Positions 14,783-23,494 of a DNA stretch of 64,000 nt are shown piece after piece. The stretch comes from VAZQ01 sp963763365 (GTDB lineage: Bacteria > Pseudomonadota > Alphaproteobacteria > Rhizobiales > Xanthobacteraceae). Every line of letters begins with the position of its first letter. Position 1 is the first letter of the stretch. The translations under genes and the position numbers were made by a program. The stretch spans positions 6,992 through 70,991 of the forward strand of contig CAVXOE010000013.1 of assembly GCA_963763365.1 (NCBI GenBank). Reading direction: 5' to 3'. The notes below the pieces were generated by a model. That model saw nothing but the letters and a program-made list of their open reading frames with translations, had not been told where the DNA came from and searched no databases.

Positions 14783-16414
14783 CTATTCCGCCGGTACGGC
14801 GGCGTGCGCCATGGGCTTGGGCGCGGGCGCCGAAGCGGACGCCATCTCGGGTGCCCGGCTCAGCGCGTACAGGAAGGCGGCGACGATCGCATAGGCGAGC
14901 GCGACCGGCGGCGTGACGCCGAGGCCGTAGCTGCCGAATCCCACCGCCTCGCCGTGCATGAAGCCGAAATAGGTGAGCACCGCGCCGGCGAGCGCGAAAC
15001 CCGCCGCGTTGGCGAACTTCCGCTCGATCACGAACACCGCGATCGCGCCGAGCACCAGGCCGGTCAAGATCGAGCCGCCGCCCATCACTTCGAGGCCGTG
15101 GAACAGCACGCCGTTCTGCGCCATCTTGCCGACGAACTCCGGCGCGTGCGTGGCGCCGAAATTCATGCCCGCTGCGCCCAGCGCGCCACCGAGCAGCACC
15201 GTGGCCCAGGCCGCGAGATGCGGCGTGATCGCCAGCGCGATGGCCGGTGCGTGCTCTTTCGGCGTCGTCTGGAACGCCTGCGCGCAGATCAGCATGCCGA
15301 TGTAGAGCAGGATCGGAGAGATCGCGACCACCGGAATGACGGCGAGCATCAGGGAGATCACGCCGAACCACGACAGCACGATCACCATCAGGCCGGTCGC
15401 CGCCGAGTAGCCGATGCGCCCGCCCATCGCCTTCCAGCCAGGATGGCCGATATAGACCGCGTTGATGAACGGGTTGCCCATCAGGCAGCCGATCAGGCTG
15501 ACGACGCCATCGGCGGTGAGGACGCGGGTGGTAGGATATTCGTCGCCCGCCGCTTCCGCGCTCTCGACGTTGTCCATCGCTTCGACCAGGTCGTAGATGC
15601 CGAACGGAATGGCCGTGACCAGGATGATGCCGAGGAACTCGAAGCCGGAGAACACGTGATCGACCGCCGGCAGCGGAACCGAGAAGCCGAAGTTCGAGAA
15701 TGCCGACTTCACGCCCTCGACACTGACGCCGCCAATGTTAATGCCAAACAAGTTGGAGCCCCAGGCGATCAGCATACCGACCGCGATGGCGACGAGCCCG
15801 GCCGGAATGCCCTTGGGATATTTGTAGGCGCCGAACCAGCTCACCATGATGATGGCAAAGCAGGTGATGCCGATCACCGGGGTCATGAACATCTCCAGCG
15901 CCGGGCGCATGGAGATGAACGTGATGGAGACGCCCGCGAGCGTGCCGAGCAGCGCCGCGCGCGGGGTGATCTTGCGGATGATCGGGGCGACGAAACCGCC
16001 GATCATCAGGATGAAGCTCTGGAAGAACACCCACACCAGGCCGGCTTCCCAGCCCTTGATCGGATCGTTGGTCCTCAGCGTGATCGGCAGCATGATCACG
16101 AAGGTGACGATGAACATGTGCGGCACGCTGATGCCCGAGGGCAGCGCGCAGACGTCGGAACGCCCGGTTTTCAGCGCCAGCCGGTAGGCGAGCCAGGCGT
16201 AGTACATGGTCGAGAGGCACATCATCAGGCCGAGCGCCGGCAGGATGCGGCCGAAGACGATCGAGTCCGGCATCTTGAGCACGAAGCGCAGGAGGCCGGT
16301 CAGCACCAGCATGTTGACCAGGATGTTGGTGCCAAAGCCGAAGAATGCGTTCCAGTCGCCGGGGGTCCAAAGGGCCGGCGCTTTTCCCGCTGTCACAGCA
16401 CGCTCTGCCGTCAT
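14783..16414 (-). CDS. NCS2/AzgA-type xanthine-uracil permease family protein
   Basis: A 543-residue polytopic membrane protein with 12 or more hydrophobic segments. Segments such as ALPSGISVPHMFIVTFVIM, GVSITFISMRPALEM and IPFGIYDLVEAMDNVES recall the nucleobase-cation symporter-2 / COG2252 family. The start at 16414 has GAGGAG 7-12 bases upstream. Upstream on the same strand are an outer-membrane channel and a biuret-hydrolase-like enzyme, which together suggest uptake of a purine, pyrimidine or ureide. The substrate is not defined by sequence. Confidence 0.6.
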   Translation of the reverse strand: MTAERAVTAGKAPALWTPGDWNAFFGFGTNILVNMLVLTGLLRFVLKMPDSIVFGRILPALGLMMCLSTMYYAWLAYRLALKTGRSDVCALPSGISVPHMFIVTFVIMLPITLRTNDPIKGWEAGLVWVFFQSFILMIGGFVAPIIRKITPRAALLGTLAGVSITFISMRPALEMFMTPVIGITCFAIIMVSWFGAYKYPKGIPAGLVAIAVGMLIAWGSNLFGINIGGVSVEGVKSAFSNFGFSVPLPAVDHVFSGFEFLGIILVTAIPFGIYDLVEAMDNVESAEAAGDEYPTTRVLTADGVVSLIGCLMGNPFINAVYIGHPGWKAMGGRIGYSAATGLMVIVLSWFGVISLMLAVIPVVAISPILLYIGMLICAQAFQTTPKEHAPAIALAITPHLAAWATVLLGGALGAAGMNFGATHAPEFVGKMAQNGVLFHGLEVMGGGSILTGLVLGAIAVFVIERKFANAAGFALAGAVLTYFGFMHGEAVGFGSYGLGVTPPVALAYAIVAAFLYALSRAPEMASASAPAPKPMAHAAVPAE

Positions 16415-16430
16415 GTTACGCTCCTCGCCA

Positions 16431-16481
16431 ATGTCTTGCTTGAGTCGATGTCTTGCTTGAGTAGATGTCTTGGTTGGATCG
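16431..16481. repeat. three tandem 17-bp repeats
   Basis: Three consecutive 17-base units (ATGTCTTGCTTGAGTCG and variants) cover 16431-16447, 16448-16464 and 16465-16481; the third is diverged. They sit immediately upstream of the permease start and ribosome-binding site, in its leader or promoter. They may be repeated operator sites or a slippage product. Confidence 0.6.
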
Positions 16482-16692
16482 GTCAGGCCTGTACCGGCGG
16501 ACGCAATCCGGGCCCCCGCCGCCTCGAATATCGTTGCTGTCACGCAATTGACGTGCCAACCGCCGTGCCCAATGCCGCCGCCTGCAGGGCGTCAGCCGGT
16601 TGGCAAAAGAGCGCGTCCCTTCACTGGCTTAGCCCGACGGCTCGCATCGCCGGTGGCTGCGCCCGGAGCGACCCCTGCTGCAAAATTCAACT

Positions 16693-16759
16693 GCGCCGCT
16701 TAAATCGGCGGCGCCGGAAATAGCAGCGGCCTGCATCGGTCTCACGACCAGCAGGCCGC
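16693..16759. terminator. two stem-loops between outer-membrane channel and permease genes
   Basis: A perfect 9-base stem GCGGCCTGC (16726-16734) / GCAGGCCGC (16751-16759) and a 7-base stem GCGCCGC (16693-16699) / GCGGCGC (16708-16714) lie 60-130 bases after the leftward channel gene. Neither has a clear T-run, so termination or mRNA processing is only suggested. The rest of 16482-16821 holds nothing recognisable. Confidence 0.35.
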
Positions 16760-16821
16760 CACTTTCGGAAATCACGCCGCAAGCTGCGGGACGGCGTGCT
16801 CCGTTGTCTTCGCGTAGCCCC

Positions 16822-17814
16822 TTAGAACGCCCAGGTGCTGCCGGCGATCCAGGTGCTTTCCAGCGTGTAGGTCGGCACGAAGGCGCCGAGGAAGTTCGGA
16901 TCGAGGCCGAACTTGTTCTTCCACCAGCGATAGCCGACGAACACATCGACGATGCCGGCTTTGCCGGTCGCCATCTTGCCGACGTCCAGCGACAGGAATT
17001 CCTGGGTCAGGTACTCGGTGACGCGCGGCAGCAGGTTCGTGGCCGGCGGTTCGCCGACGCCCTTCGGTCCGTGCACCACCACCAGGCCCTTGAAGGTGAC
17101 CGGCAGCCATTCCGGCAGGAAGCCGAGCGGCATCGAGTAGCTCGCCTCCATTGCCCAGGTCGTCTTGAAGTTCACGTCGCCGCTCGGATTGCCGCCGTTG
17201 GCGAAGGCCGTGAACCCGTCATGCTGCCATTCCTTGTAGGCGAGCCCGGCGATGTTCAGGGAGCCTTTGTACGGCAGCGCGAAGGAGAATTGCAGACCGG
17301 CTTGCATCGAACGCTTGGCAGAACCGAGGAAGGTGTTGTCGGTGTTGCCGTCGAAGCCGGTCGCGAACGAGATATTGGTCAGGATCGGTCCGAACGGAAT
17401 GCCGAAGATTTCCTTCCACCCGAAGGTGTTGCGGATCAGACCGTAGATTTCCGTGTAAGGCGCGCAGGCATTGGGGTCCTGCGGGCCCCCAAAGGGCTGA
17501 TTGATAGGACACGGATTGGACGGCGTGGTGTGGCTCGTCGCCTTGAGCCAGTCGATCACGAACAGGTTCGTGCCATATTTCCAGGCGTCGAAGTGCGCGA
17601 ACGTGACCACGTTCTTCGGCGTATAGCCGGCGCCCGGATTGGTGGCGGTGAACTGATAGCTGTAGCCAAGCGAGTTCACGTTCACCAGAAAGAACGGTTC
17701 TTCCGGCGGCGGCTTCACCTTGAACTGCATGTCCGCCGCGGTAGCCTGCGTTGCAATCGCCGCCGCAAGCGCAGCGCCGAGCGCAACTCCATTGATGCTG
17801 AGTTTCATAGTCAT
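16822..17814 (-). CDS. outer-membrane beta-barrel protein, possibly Tsx-like channel
   Basis: About 330 residues, with an N-terminal signal peptide (KLSINGVALGAALAAAIA, cleavage near ATAAD) and alternating hydrophobic/aromatic strands ending in Phe (IAGSTWAF), typical of outer-membrane barrels. Patterns such as NVVTFAHFDAWKYGTNLFV and VDVFVGYRWWKNKFG resemble the nucleoside-specific Tsx family, but similarity is modest. Two ATGs (17814 and 17808) follow a G-rich ribosome-binding site; the first is used here. Lying between a nucleobase-type permease and a ureide-type hydrolase, it may admit the same solute. Confidence 0.6.
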   Translation of the reverse strand: MTMKLSINGVALGAALAAAIATQATAADMQFKVKPPPEEPFFLVNVNSLGYSYQFTATNPGAGYTPKNVVTFAHFDAWKYGTNLFVIDWLKATSHTTPSNPCPINQPFGGPQDPNACAPYTEIYGLIRNTFGWKEIFGIPFGPILTNISFATGFDGNTDNTFLGSAKRSMQAGLQFSFALPYKGSLNIAGLAYKEWQHDGFTAFANGGNPSGDVNFKTTWAMEASYSMPLGFLPEWLPVTFKGLVVVHGPKGVGEPPATNLLPRVTEYLTQEFLSLDVGKMATGKAGIVDVFVGYRWWKNKFGLDPNFLGAFVPTYTLESTWIAGSTWAF

Positions 17815-18324
17815 CCCCCGAAAAACCCGACATAGTCCCCGTCGCAAAACCATCACATCGGTGTCGTGGAACAAAGCCTCAAATCGTTGCAGCGTTTGTC
17901 GCTTCTTCCAGCAAACGCGCCGCACTTTTCGGCATGAAGGCGATTTCGCCTTTTTGAATACGGGTCGCGCGACGACAAGAGCGCTGCAAAATTTGGAGCG
18001 GTTCTGGAATGGCTCGCGCGGCCAAGAGGCCGTGAAATCACGGCAATGTGACAATGCAGCGCGATTGAGGATTTGCGATAAACTGATGCTGCGTCAGGCC
18101 ACCGCAGACAGCGCTGAAATCCTTGATGCGCTGCTTAATTTGCAGGCCCCGTCAAAATCAGCGATTGGTTGAATCCGAAATCGCTGTTGCCGGACAGCAA
18201 CGAAACAGCAATGCGCTCGTGTGCGATGTGTGGCGCGCCGACAACAGATCGTCTGCCGGACCGAATCACCTGGATCGAAGTCGACGGTGTTGGGTGGTCG
18301 CCGGTGTCCGGCGACAGCGAAATT
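17815..18324. other. 500-base intergenic region with one T-tailed hairpin
   Basis: No gene is recognised. A hairpin AAGGCG-ATTT-CGCCTT (17937-17952) is followed on the plus strand by more T residues. It would work as a terminator for rightward transcripts, although no rightward gene precedes it. It could belong to an unannotated small RNA. The promoter of the leftward channel gene must also lie here. Confidence 0.35.
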
Positions 18325-19002
18325 TCAGGCCGCAGTCGCCAGCGCCGCGACGACAGGTTTCGAGGCGCAGACCGAGCCGAAGATGCCGCCCTGCGCCTTG
18401 ATCATCTTCAATCCCATCTCGTGGAATTCCGGGAAATAGGAGGCACAGCAATCGGAGATCACGATGCAGCGGAAGCCGCGGTCGTTGGCTTCGCGCACGG
18501 TGGTGTTGACGCAGACCTCGGTGGTGACGCCGCAGACGAACAGCGTATCGATGTTCCGGTTCTTGAGCATCAGCTCCAGATCGGTCTGGTAGAACGCGCC
18601 CTTGCCGGGCTTGTCGATCACCGGCTCGCCCGCAATCGGATAAAGCTCCGGGATGATGTCGTGCCCGGGCTCGCCGCGAATCAGGATGCGGCCCATCGGT
18701 CCGGGCGCGCCGATGCGCATCGCCGGGTCGCCGCGCTCGACCTTGTGCGGCGGCGCATCGTGCAGATCGGGACGATGGCCTTCGCGGGTATGGATGACCA
18801 GCATGCCGGCGCGCCGGGCGGCAGCCAGCACCTCTGCGATCGGCCCGACCGCGGCCTTGAGGCGGCTCACGTCGTTGCCGAGCGCGGCGCCGAATCCGCC
18901 CGGCTCCAGGAAGTCGCGCTGCATGTCGATGATGACCAGGGCGGCGCGCTTGAACTCGACGGACAGCGGCGCCGGTTCTGCTTCGATTTTCGCTGTCGGC
19001 AC
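18325..19002 (-). CDS. isochorismatase-family cysteine hydrolase, biuret hydrolase-like
   Basis: A 225-residue cysteine hydrolase with the Asp-Lys-Cys triad of the family: D26 in ALVIIDMQ, K134 in KPGKGAF and C164 in GVTTEVCVNTT. The segments IHTREGHRPDL and RGEPGHDIIPELYPI are close, as remembered, to rhizobial biuret hydrolase BiuH. That enzyme splits biuret to allophanate and ammonia. GGGAGG 7 bases upstream supports the start. With a nucleobase-type permease and a porin downstream on the same strand, it may act in breakdown of a ureide, triazine or pyrimidine product. Related enzymes include RutB and N-carbamoylsarcosine hydrolase. Confidence 0.7.
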   Translation of the reverse strand: MPTAKIEAEPAPLSVEFKRAALVIIDMQRDFLEPGGFGAALGNDVSRLKAAVGPIAEVLAAARRAGMLVIHTREGHRPDLHDAPPHKVERGDPAMRIGAPGPMGRILIRGEPGHDIIPELYPIAGEPVIDKPGKGAFYQTDLELMLKNRNIDTLFVCGVTTEVCVNTTVREANDRGFRCIVISDCCASYFPEFHEMGLKMIKAQGGIFGSVCASKPVVAALATAA

Positions 19003-19112
19003 GGAGACCTCCCATGCGTTGGGTCGCGCAATTCACCTCGAAATCCCTGCAAAATCGAGGCCAGCGGCAGGGGATACATTGACGAATTTCGGCCTCCTCG
19101 CTAGCGTTGCAC

Positions 19113-19216
19113 ATGATGGGGATGGGGTCCCCCGATAACCGCCCGCAACGGCTGATGACTCCTACCGCGCAATTTGGCGGTGGGATTCTGTCCGCACCGT
19201 CGCAGGGCGGTTTTTC
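19113..19216 (+). promoter_or_regulatory. fluoride riboswitch (crcB motif) with terminator platform
   Basis: The stretch GATGGGGATGGGGTCCCCC, then GATAACCGCC, then CGGCTGATGACTCCTACCG (19114-19167) fits the crcB-motif consensus, including ATAACCGC and the TGATG...CCTAC end. Downstream a hairpin CCGCACC-GTCGCA-GGGCGG is followed by five T (19192-19215), a plausible terminator used when fluoride is absent. It lies 28 bases ahead of crcB, exactly where such a switch would act. Confidence 0.88.
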
Positions 19217-19243
19217 ATTGCCCTGAACCATGAAGGAGCGACC

Positions 19244-19618
19244 ATGGGTTTCCTGATCGTGTTTTTCGGCGGCGGCCTCGGGGCTGCGCTGCGCCACGGC
19301 GTCAATCTCACGATGGCGCGCTGGCTAGGCACCGCGTTCCCGTATGCGACGCTCATCGAAAACGTCACGGGCTCGCTGGTGATGGGGCTGCTCGCCGGCT
19401 ATTTCGCCTTCGCGGGCAGCGTGCCGCAGCATTGGCGATTGCTGCTGACCACCGGGTTTCTGGGCGGCTACACGACGTTCTCGGCGTTCTCGCTCGATAC
19501 CGCGCTGCTCTACGAGCGCGGCGAACTGGGGCTGGCGGCACTCTATGTCGCGCTCTCGGTGGCGCTCTCGATCGGCGGTCTGTTCGCCGGGTTCGCGGTG
19601 GTCCGTCACTTCACCTGA
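19244..19618 (+). CDS. crcB: fluoride ion channel CrcB (Fluc)
   Basis: A 124-residue membrane protein with four hydrophobic segments. Family motifs are present: GGGLGAALRHGVN near the N-terminus, N40-V-T-G-S-L (the channel Asn) and GFLGGYTTFSAFSLD (the central TTFS break). It exports fluoride and works as a dual-topology dimer. AAGGAG lies at proper spacing before ATG 19244. A fluoride riboswitch immediately upstream supports both identity and regulation. It converges on bioB, whose stop is 3 bases away. Confidence 0.95.
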   Translation: MGFLIVFFGGGLGAALRHGVNLTMARWLGTAFPYATLIENVTGSLVMGLLAGYFAFAGSVPQHWRLLLTTGFLGGYTTFSAFSLDTALLYERGELGLAALYVALSVALSIGGLFAGFAVVRHFT

Positions 19619-19620
19619 CG

Positions 19621-20622
19621 TCAGCCCATCGGCGAGAGGCCGAGCTTGTCGAGCAGCCGCAGGTCGCGGTCGCGCTCCGGGTTCGGCGTTGTCAGGAGCT
19701 TCGGGCCGTAGAAGATCGAGTTGGCGCCGGCGAGGAAGCACAGCGCCTGCGTCTCCTCGCTCATGTCCTCGCGGCCGGCGGAAAGCCGCACGACCGACTG
19801 CGGCATGGTGATGCGCGCGACCGCGATGGTGCGCACGAAGTCGAATGGATCGAGCCGCGCGGCATCCTTCGGCCCGTTCGCGAGCGGCGTGCCCGCGACC
19901 TTGACCAGGAGGTTGATCGGCACCGATTCGGGATGCATCGGCAGAGTTGCGAGCGCCACGATCATGCCGACGCGGTCCTCCGCGCTCTCGCCCATGCCGA
20001 CGATGCCGCCGCAGCAGACATGAATGCCGGCCTCGCGCACATGGGCGAGCGTATCGAGCCGCTCCTGGTAGGTGCGGGTGGTGATGATGTCGCCGTAATA
20101 TTCCGGCGAGGTGTCGAGGTTGTGATTGTAGTAGTCGAGGCCGGCGGACTTGAGCCGGCGCGCCTGACTGTCGTCGAGCATGCCGAGCGTGGCGCAGGTC
20201 TCGAGCCCGAGCGCGCGGACGCCCGCCACCATCTCGCACACCTTGTCGAGGTCGCGGTCCTTCGGCTCGCGCCAGGCCGCGCCCATGCAGAAACGGCTGG
20301 CGCCGGACGCCTTCGCGGCGCGCGCCTCGCTCAGCACCATAGCGAGCGGCATGAGCTTCTCGGCCTTCACGCCGGTGTCGTAATGCACGCTCTGCGGGCA
20401 GTAGGCGCAGTCTTCCGGGCACCCGCCGGTCTTGATCGAGAGCAGCGTCGAAATCTGGACTTCGGCCGGATCGAAATGCGCACGGTGAACACTTTGCGCG
20501 CGAAACATCAGTTCGGGAAACGGCAGCGCGAACAGCGCCCGCACCTCCGCGCGCGTCCAGTCGTGGCGGATGTTGCCGAGGGCGCCTGACGGCGACAGTC
20601 GGGTCTCGGTCGCAAGCGACAT
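19621..20622 (-). CDS. bioB: biotin synthase BioB
   Basis: A 333-residue radical-SAM enzyme that inserts sulfur into dethiobiotin, the last step of biotin synthesis. The radical-SAM cluster cysteines are C68-x3-C72-x2-C75 in TGGCPEDCAYC. Other conserved parts include RFCMGAAWREPKDRD, GLDYYNHNLDTSPEYY, GIVGMGES and RLSAGREDM. The ATG at 20622 follows AAGGAG by 6 bases; seven codons of an alternative upstream start are less likely. It stands alone, without bioFDA. Confidence 0.96.
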   Translation of the reverse strand: MSLATETRLSPSGALGNIRHDWTRAEVRALFALPFPELMFRAQSVHRAHFDPAEVQISTLLSIKTGGCPEDCAYCPQSVHYDTGVKAEKLMPLAMVLSEARAAKASGASRFCMGAAWREPKDRDLDKVCEMVAGVRALGLETCATLGMLDDSQARRLKSAGLDYYNHNLDTSPEYYGDIITTRTYQERLDTLAHVREAGIHVCCGGIVGMGESAEDRVGMIVALATLPMHPESVPINLLVKVAGTPLANGPKDAARLDPFDFVRTIAVARITMPQSVVRLSAGREDMSEETQALCFLAGANSIFYGPKLLTTPNPERDRDLRLLDKLGLSPMG

Positions 20623-20685
20623 CGCATCTCCTTGGTGCGGCACCGGCTCAAGGCGTAGCCTTACAGCAATTCATTGCGTGGCGCA

Positions 20686-22077
20686 TCATCCGGCCTTAGC
20701 CGGCGGCAGACCGCGAAACCATGCGCCGAGCGCGATCGAGCCCGCGTTCACCAGCCCGAATACCACCAGCGCGACCGCCAGCGCCATGAACACGCCGGCG
20801 ATCGAGCCGGAGAGACGCAGCGCCAGCCAGCCGCCGGCGACTGCGATCGCGAGCCGAAGGAGGCCGGCGAGCAGCGGCCAGGCGAGCCGGCCGGCGCCCT
20901 GCGAGGCAAAGTAGAGCGCCATGCCGCCGCCGAAGAAGCCGTAGAAGGGCCCGACGATGCGCAGGTACTGGGCGCCGACCGCCAGCATGGTCGGATCGTC
21001 GCCGAACAGCCCGAGCCAGGCATTTGGAAACAGCGCGGCCGCGATGCCGATCGCAGCGGTCACGGCACCCGCGATCGCGCCACCGGTCCAGGCGACCCGC
21101 ACCGCGCGCTCGCGCTTCCCGGCGCCGATATTCGTTCCGACCATCGCGACCAGCGGCGCGCCGAGCCCGAAGGCCAGCGGAATCAGCAGGTATTCCAGCC
21201 GGACACCGGTGCCGTAGCCGGCGACCGCCGCGGGCCCGTAGGCGCCGGCGAAGCCGGTGGCAACCGCGATGGTCACGTTGGTCGAGACGGCGATGATGGA
21301 AGCGATCGCGCCGATGCGCAGGATCTCGTAGGCCGGCGGCCAGGTGAGCCGCGGCGGACGTATCGCCGGTCGCAGCACGCCATGCCCCGACCAGATGTAG
21401 AGCGCGAAGATCAGGCTGCCGACGAGGTAGTAGACGATGACGGCGACCGCGCCGCCGATGATGCCGAGCCGCGGCACGATGCCGAAGCCGAAGATCAGCA
21501 GCGGCGATACCGGGATCAGCACGACCGCGCCGACGCAGGCTACGACCGCGGGCAGCCACATGTTGCCGGTGCCGCGGATGACGTTGGCGAGCGAGTTGAA
21601 CAGCCAGATCAGGACCGCGCCGGCGAAGATCGTGTTCGAATAAGCAAGCGCGGCGGTGAGCGAGCCGCCGTCCCCGCCCATCGCCGCGTAGAGCGCGGGG
21701 CCGCCGAAAAATGCTGCGAGCGTGGTGAGCACGCCGAGCCCAGCCGCGATCGCCACCGCGTGCCAGACCAGCGCGTCCGCCGCCTCGCGCCGGCCGGAGC
21801 CGAGCGTGCGGGCGATGGCCGAGGAGATGCCGCCGCCCATGGCGCCGGCCGACATCATCTGGATCAGCATGACGACCGGAAAGACCAGCGACATGCCGGC
21901 GAGCGCGTCGGTGCCGAGTTTGGCGACGAAGTAGGTCTCGATCAGTCCGACCGACGCCTGCACCATCGTGAGGACGATGTTCGGCCAGGCCAGCCGCAGC
22001 AGCGTCGCCACGATCGGATCTTCGACCAGCCGCCGCGTGCGCGGGTCCATATTCACCTCTGCCGTCGCTCCGCTCAT
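20686..22077 (-). CDS. MATE-family efflux transporter
   Basis: A polytopic protein of about 463 residues with 12 predicted membrane segments in two homologous halves. Typical MatE features are LAWPNIVLTMVQASVGLIET at the N-terminus and VGTNIGAGKRERA in the second half. It would export drugs or metabolites by Na+ or H+ antiport. The start at 22077 (MSGATAEV) is chosen because codons further upstream translate a dispersed repeat (SFPRKQESS, GFRGDE) and not protein. Confidence 0.85.
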   Translation of the reverse strand: MSGATAEVNMDPRTRRLVEDPIVATLLRLAWPNIVLTMVQASVGLIETYFVAKLGTDALAGMSLVFPVVMLIQMMSAGAMGGGISSAIARTLGSGRREAADALVWHAVAIAAGLGVLTTLAAFFGGPALYAAMGGDGGSLTAALAYSNTIFAGAVLIWLFNSLANVIRGTGNMWLPAVVACVGAVVLIPVSPLLIFGFGIVPRLGIIGGAVAVIVYYLVGSLIFALYIWSGHGVLRPAIRPPRLTWPPAYEILRIGAIASIIAVSTNVTIAVATGFAGAYGPAAVAGYGTGVRLEYLLIPLAFGLGAPLVAMVGTNIGAGKRERAVRVAWTGGAIAGAVTAAIGIAAALFPNAWLGLFGDDPTMLAVGAQYLRIVGPFYGFFGGGMALYFASQGAGRLAWPLLAGLLRLAIAVAGGWLALRLSGSIAGVFMALAVALVVFGLVNAGSIALGAWFRGLPPAKAG

Positions 22078-22087
22078 AGCACGCTCT

Positions 22088-22160
22088 TGCCGCTCGTCCC
22101 CGCGAAAGCCGGGACCTAGAGCTGCCGAAAGACTGGATTCCTGCTTGCGCGGGAATGAGC
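22088..22160. repeat. dispersed palindromic repeat (CCCGCGAAAGC...GCGGGAATG type)
   Basis: The pattern CCCCGCGAAAGCCGGGA ... TGGATTCCTGCTTGCGCGGGA is a widespread proteobacterial intergenic palindrome. In translation it gives the FPRKQESS / GFRGDE style peptides. A second copy lies at 63656-63770. It sits between the MATE and GH114-like genes. Confidence 0.65.
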
Positions 22161-22235
22161 GGAGTACGTGGGTCAATTCGAATGGAAAATCTGCTAGTAG
22201 ATAGAGAATGCAGCCATGCGGACACGCGGCCCGAC

Positions 22236-23246
22236 ATGATCTTGAATAGGCGGCGAGCGTACTTATCGGCGCTGGCGATGCTGCTGCCGATCATCTGCGT
22301 GGCGCGGCCATCGCTGGCGCAGGCGCCGTCAACGCCGCCGCCGCCATCCGCGGCTGGGACGCTGGCGGTGGCGAAGAGCTGGGGCTACCAGCTTCAGCGG
22401 ATCAAGCCCGAGGTGCTCGGCGCCCTTCCATACGATCTCTTCGTCATCGATTATTCGCGCGATGGCACGGACGCGCGGGCGATCGGCGCGACCGAAATCG
22501 CGAGCCTGAAGATCAAGCCGGACGGCAGCCGGCGCATCGTGCTTGCCTATCTGTCGATCGGGGAAGCGGAGACGTATCGCTACTACTGGCAGACGGACTG
22601 GGAGACGCCAGCGCTCGCGCCGCCGTGGCTCGCCAGCCCCAACAAGACCTGGCGGACCAACTATCCGGTGCGCTACTGGGATGCGGCGTGGCAGTCGATC
22701 ATTTTCGGCGGTGACAGCAGTTACCTCACGCGCATCGTCAACGCGGGCTTCGACGGCATCTATCTCGACCGCATTGACGTGCACCTGGAGTTCGAAAAGG
22801 AAAATCCGCAGGCGCGCGATGAGATGATCGCCTTCGTCAAGGCGCTCGCCGCGCAGGCCCGCAAGCTTAAGGCGGGGTTCCTGGTCGTGCCGCAGAACGG
22901 CGAGGAATTGCTGGACGACGAGAGCTATCTCGCCGCCATCGATGCGATCGCGAAGGAGGACCTGCTGTTCGGCGACGGCCGGGCGAAGCGGCCCAACAAG
23001 CCGGCGCGTATCGCCGAAAATCTCGCCCATCTCAAGCCCGCAAGAGCGGACCGCAAACCGGTATTCGTGGTGGAGTACATCGACAAGCCGGAGGACGTCG
23101 CCTCAGCCCGGCAGCGGATCGAATCCTACGGCTTCATTCCGCATTTTGCCGACCGCAAGCTCGACACCATGCGTGCCGGCGACCTGCCGCCGGTTCGCGC
23201 GCGTCCCGATCCACCGTCCAAGAACGGCAGCGCTGGCAAGAAGTAG
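22236..23246 (+). CDS. secreted GH114-like (endo-alpha-1,4-polygalactosaminidase family) protein
   Basis: A 336-residue exported protein: signal peptide YLSALAMLLPIICVA with cleavage near SLAQA, then a TIM-barrel domain. Conserved pieces include WGYQLQ, YDLFVIDYSRDG, VLAYLSIGEAE, GFDGIYLDRIDV and VVPQNGEEL, as in glycoside hydrolase family 114 / TM1410-like proteins. Asp in FVIDYS and Asp/Glu in IYLDRID and IGEAE are likely catalytic. It may cut galactosaminogalactan-like polymers. The ribosome-binding site is weak, and ATG 22182 is an alternative start. Confidence 0.65.
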   Translation: MILNRRRAYLSALAMLLPIICVARPSLAQAPSTPPPPSAAGTLAVAKSWGYQLQRIKPEVLGALPYDLFVIDYSRDGTDARAIGATEIASLKIKPDGSRRIVLAYLSIGEAETYRYYWQTDWETPALAPPWLASPNKTWRTNYPVRYWDAAWQSIIFGGDSSYLTRIVNAGFDGIYLDRIDVHLEFEKENPQARDEMIAFVKALAAQARKLKAGFLVVPQNGEELLDDESYLAAIDAIAKEDLLFGDGRAKRPNKPARIAENLAHLKPARADRKPVFVVEYIDKPEDVASARQRIESYGFIPHFADRKLDTMRAGDLPPVRARPDPPSKNGSAGKK

Positions 23247-23494
23247 CCAGGGTCACGTCGATCGTCGTCTCTGCTGCATTGCGCCAAAGTGCGCGGACGC
23301 CGGGCATCCCGACATTTCGTTGCGTCGCGCCCGCCCGGCGCGAAATTGCAAGATTGCTCAATCTCTTGTCAATCTCTTGGCATTGCCGGCCGGCGCCGCC
23401 CGCTTATATCCTTGGGACGATTCCAGATCGCCCTGGCGATCTGCGGATCACAACGGCAGACTGCACGCGCGCCTTCCCTGGAGACCCCCGCGCC

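Noticed and set aside
14804..16723. Very long (639-codon) plus-strand open frame opposite the NCS2-type permease
   Set aside because: Its translation is Arg/His/Asp/Glu-rich and repetitive, typical of the antisense frame of a high-GC membrane-protein gene. The minus-strand permease accounts for the region.
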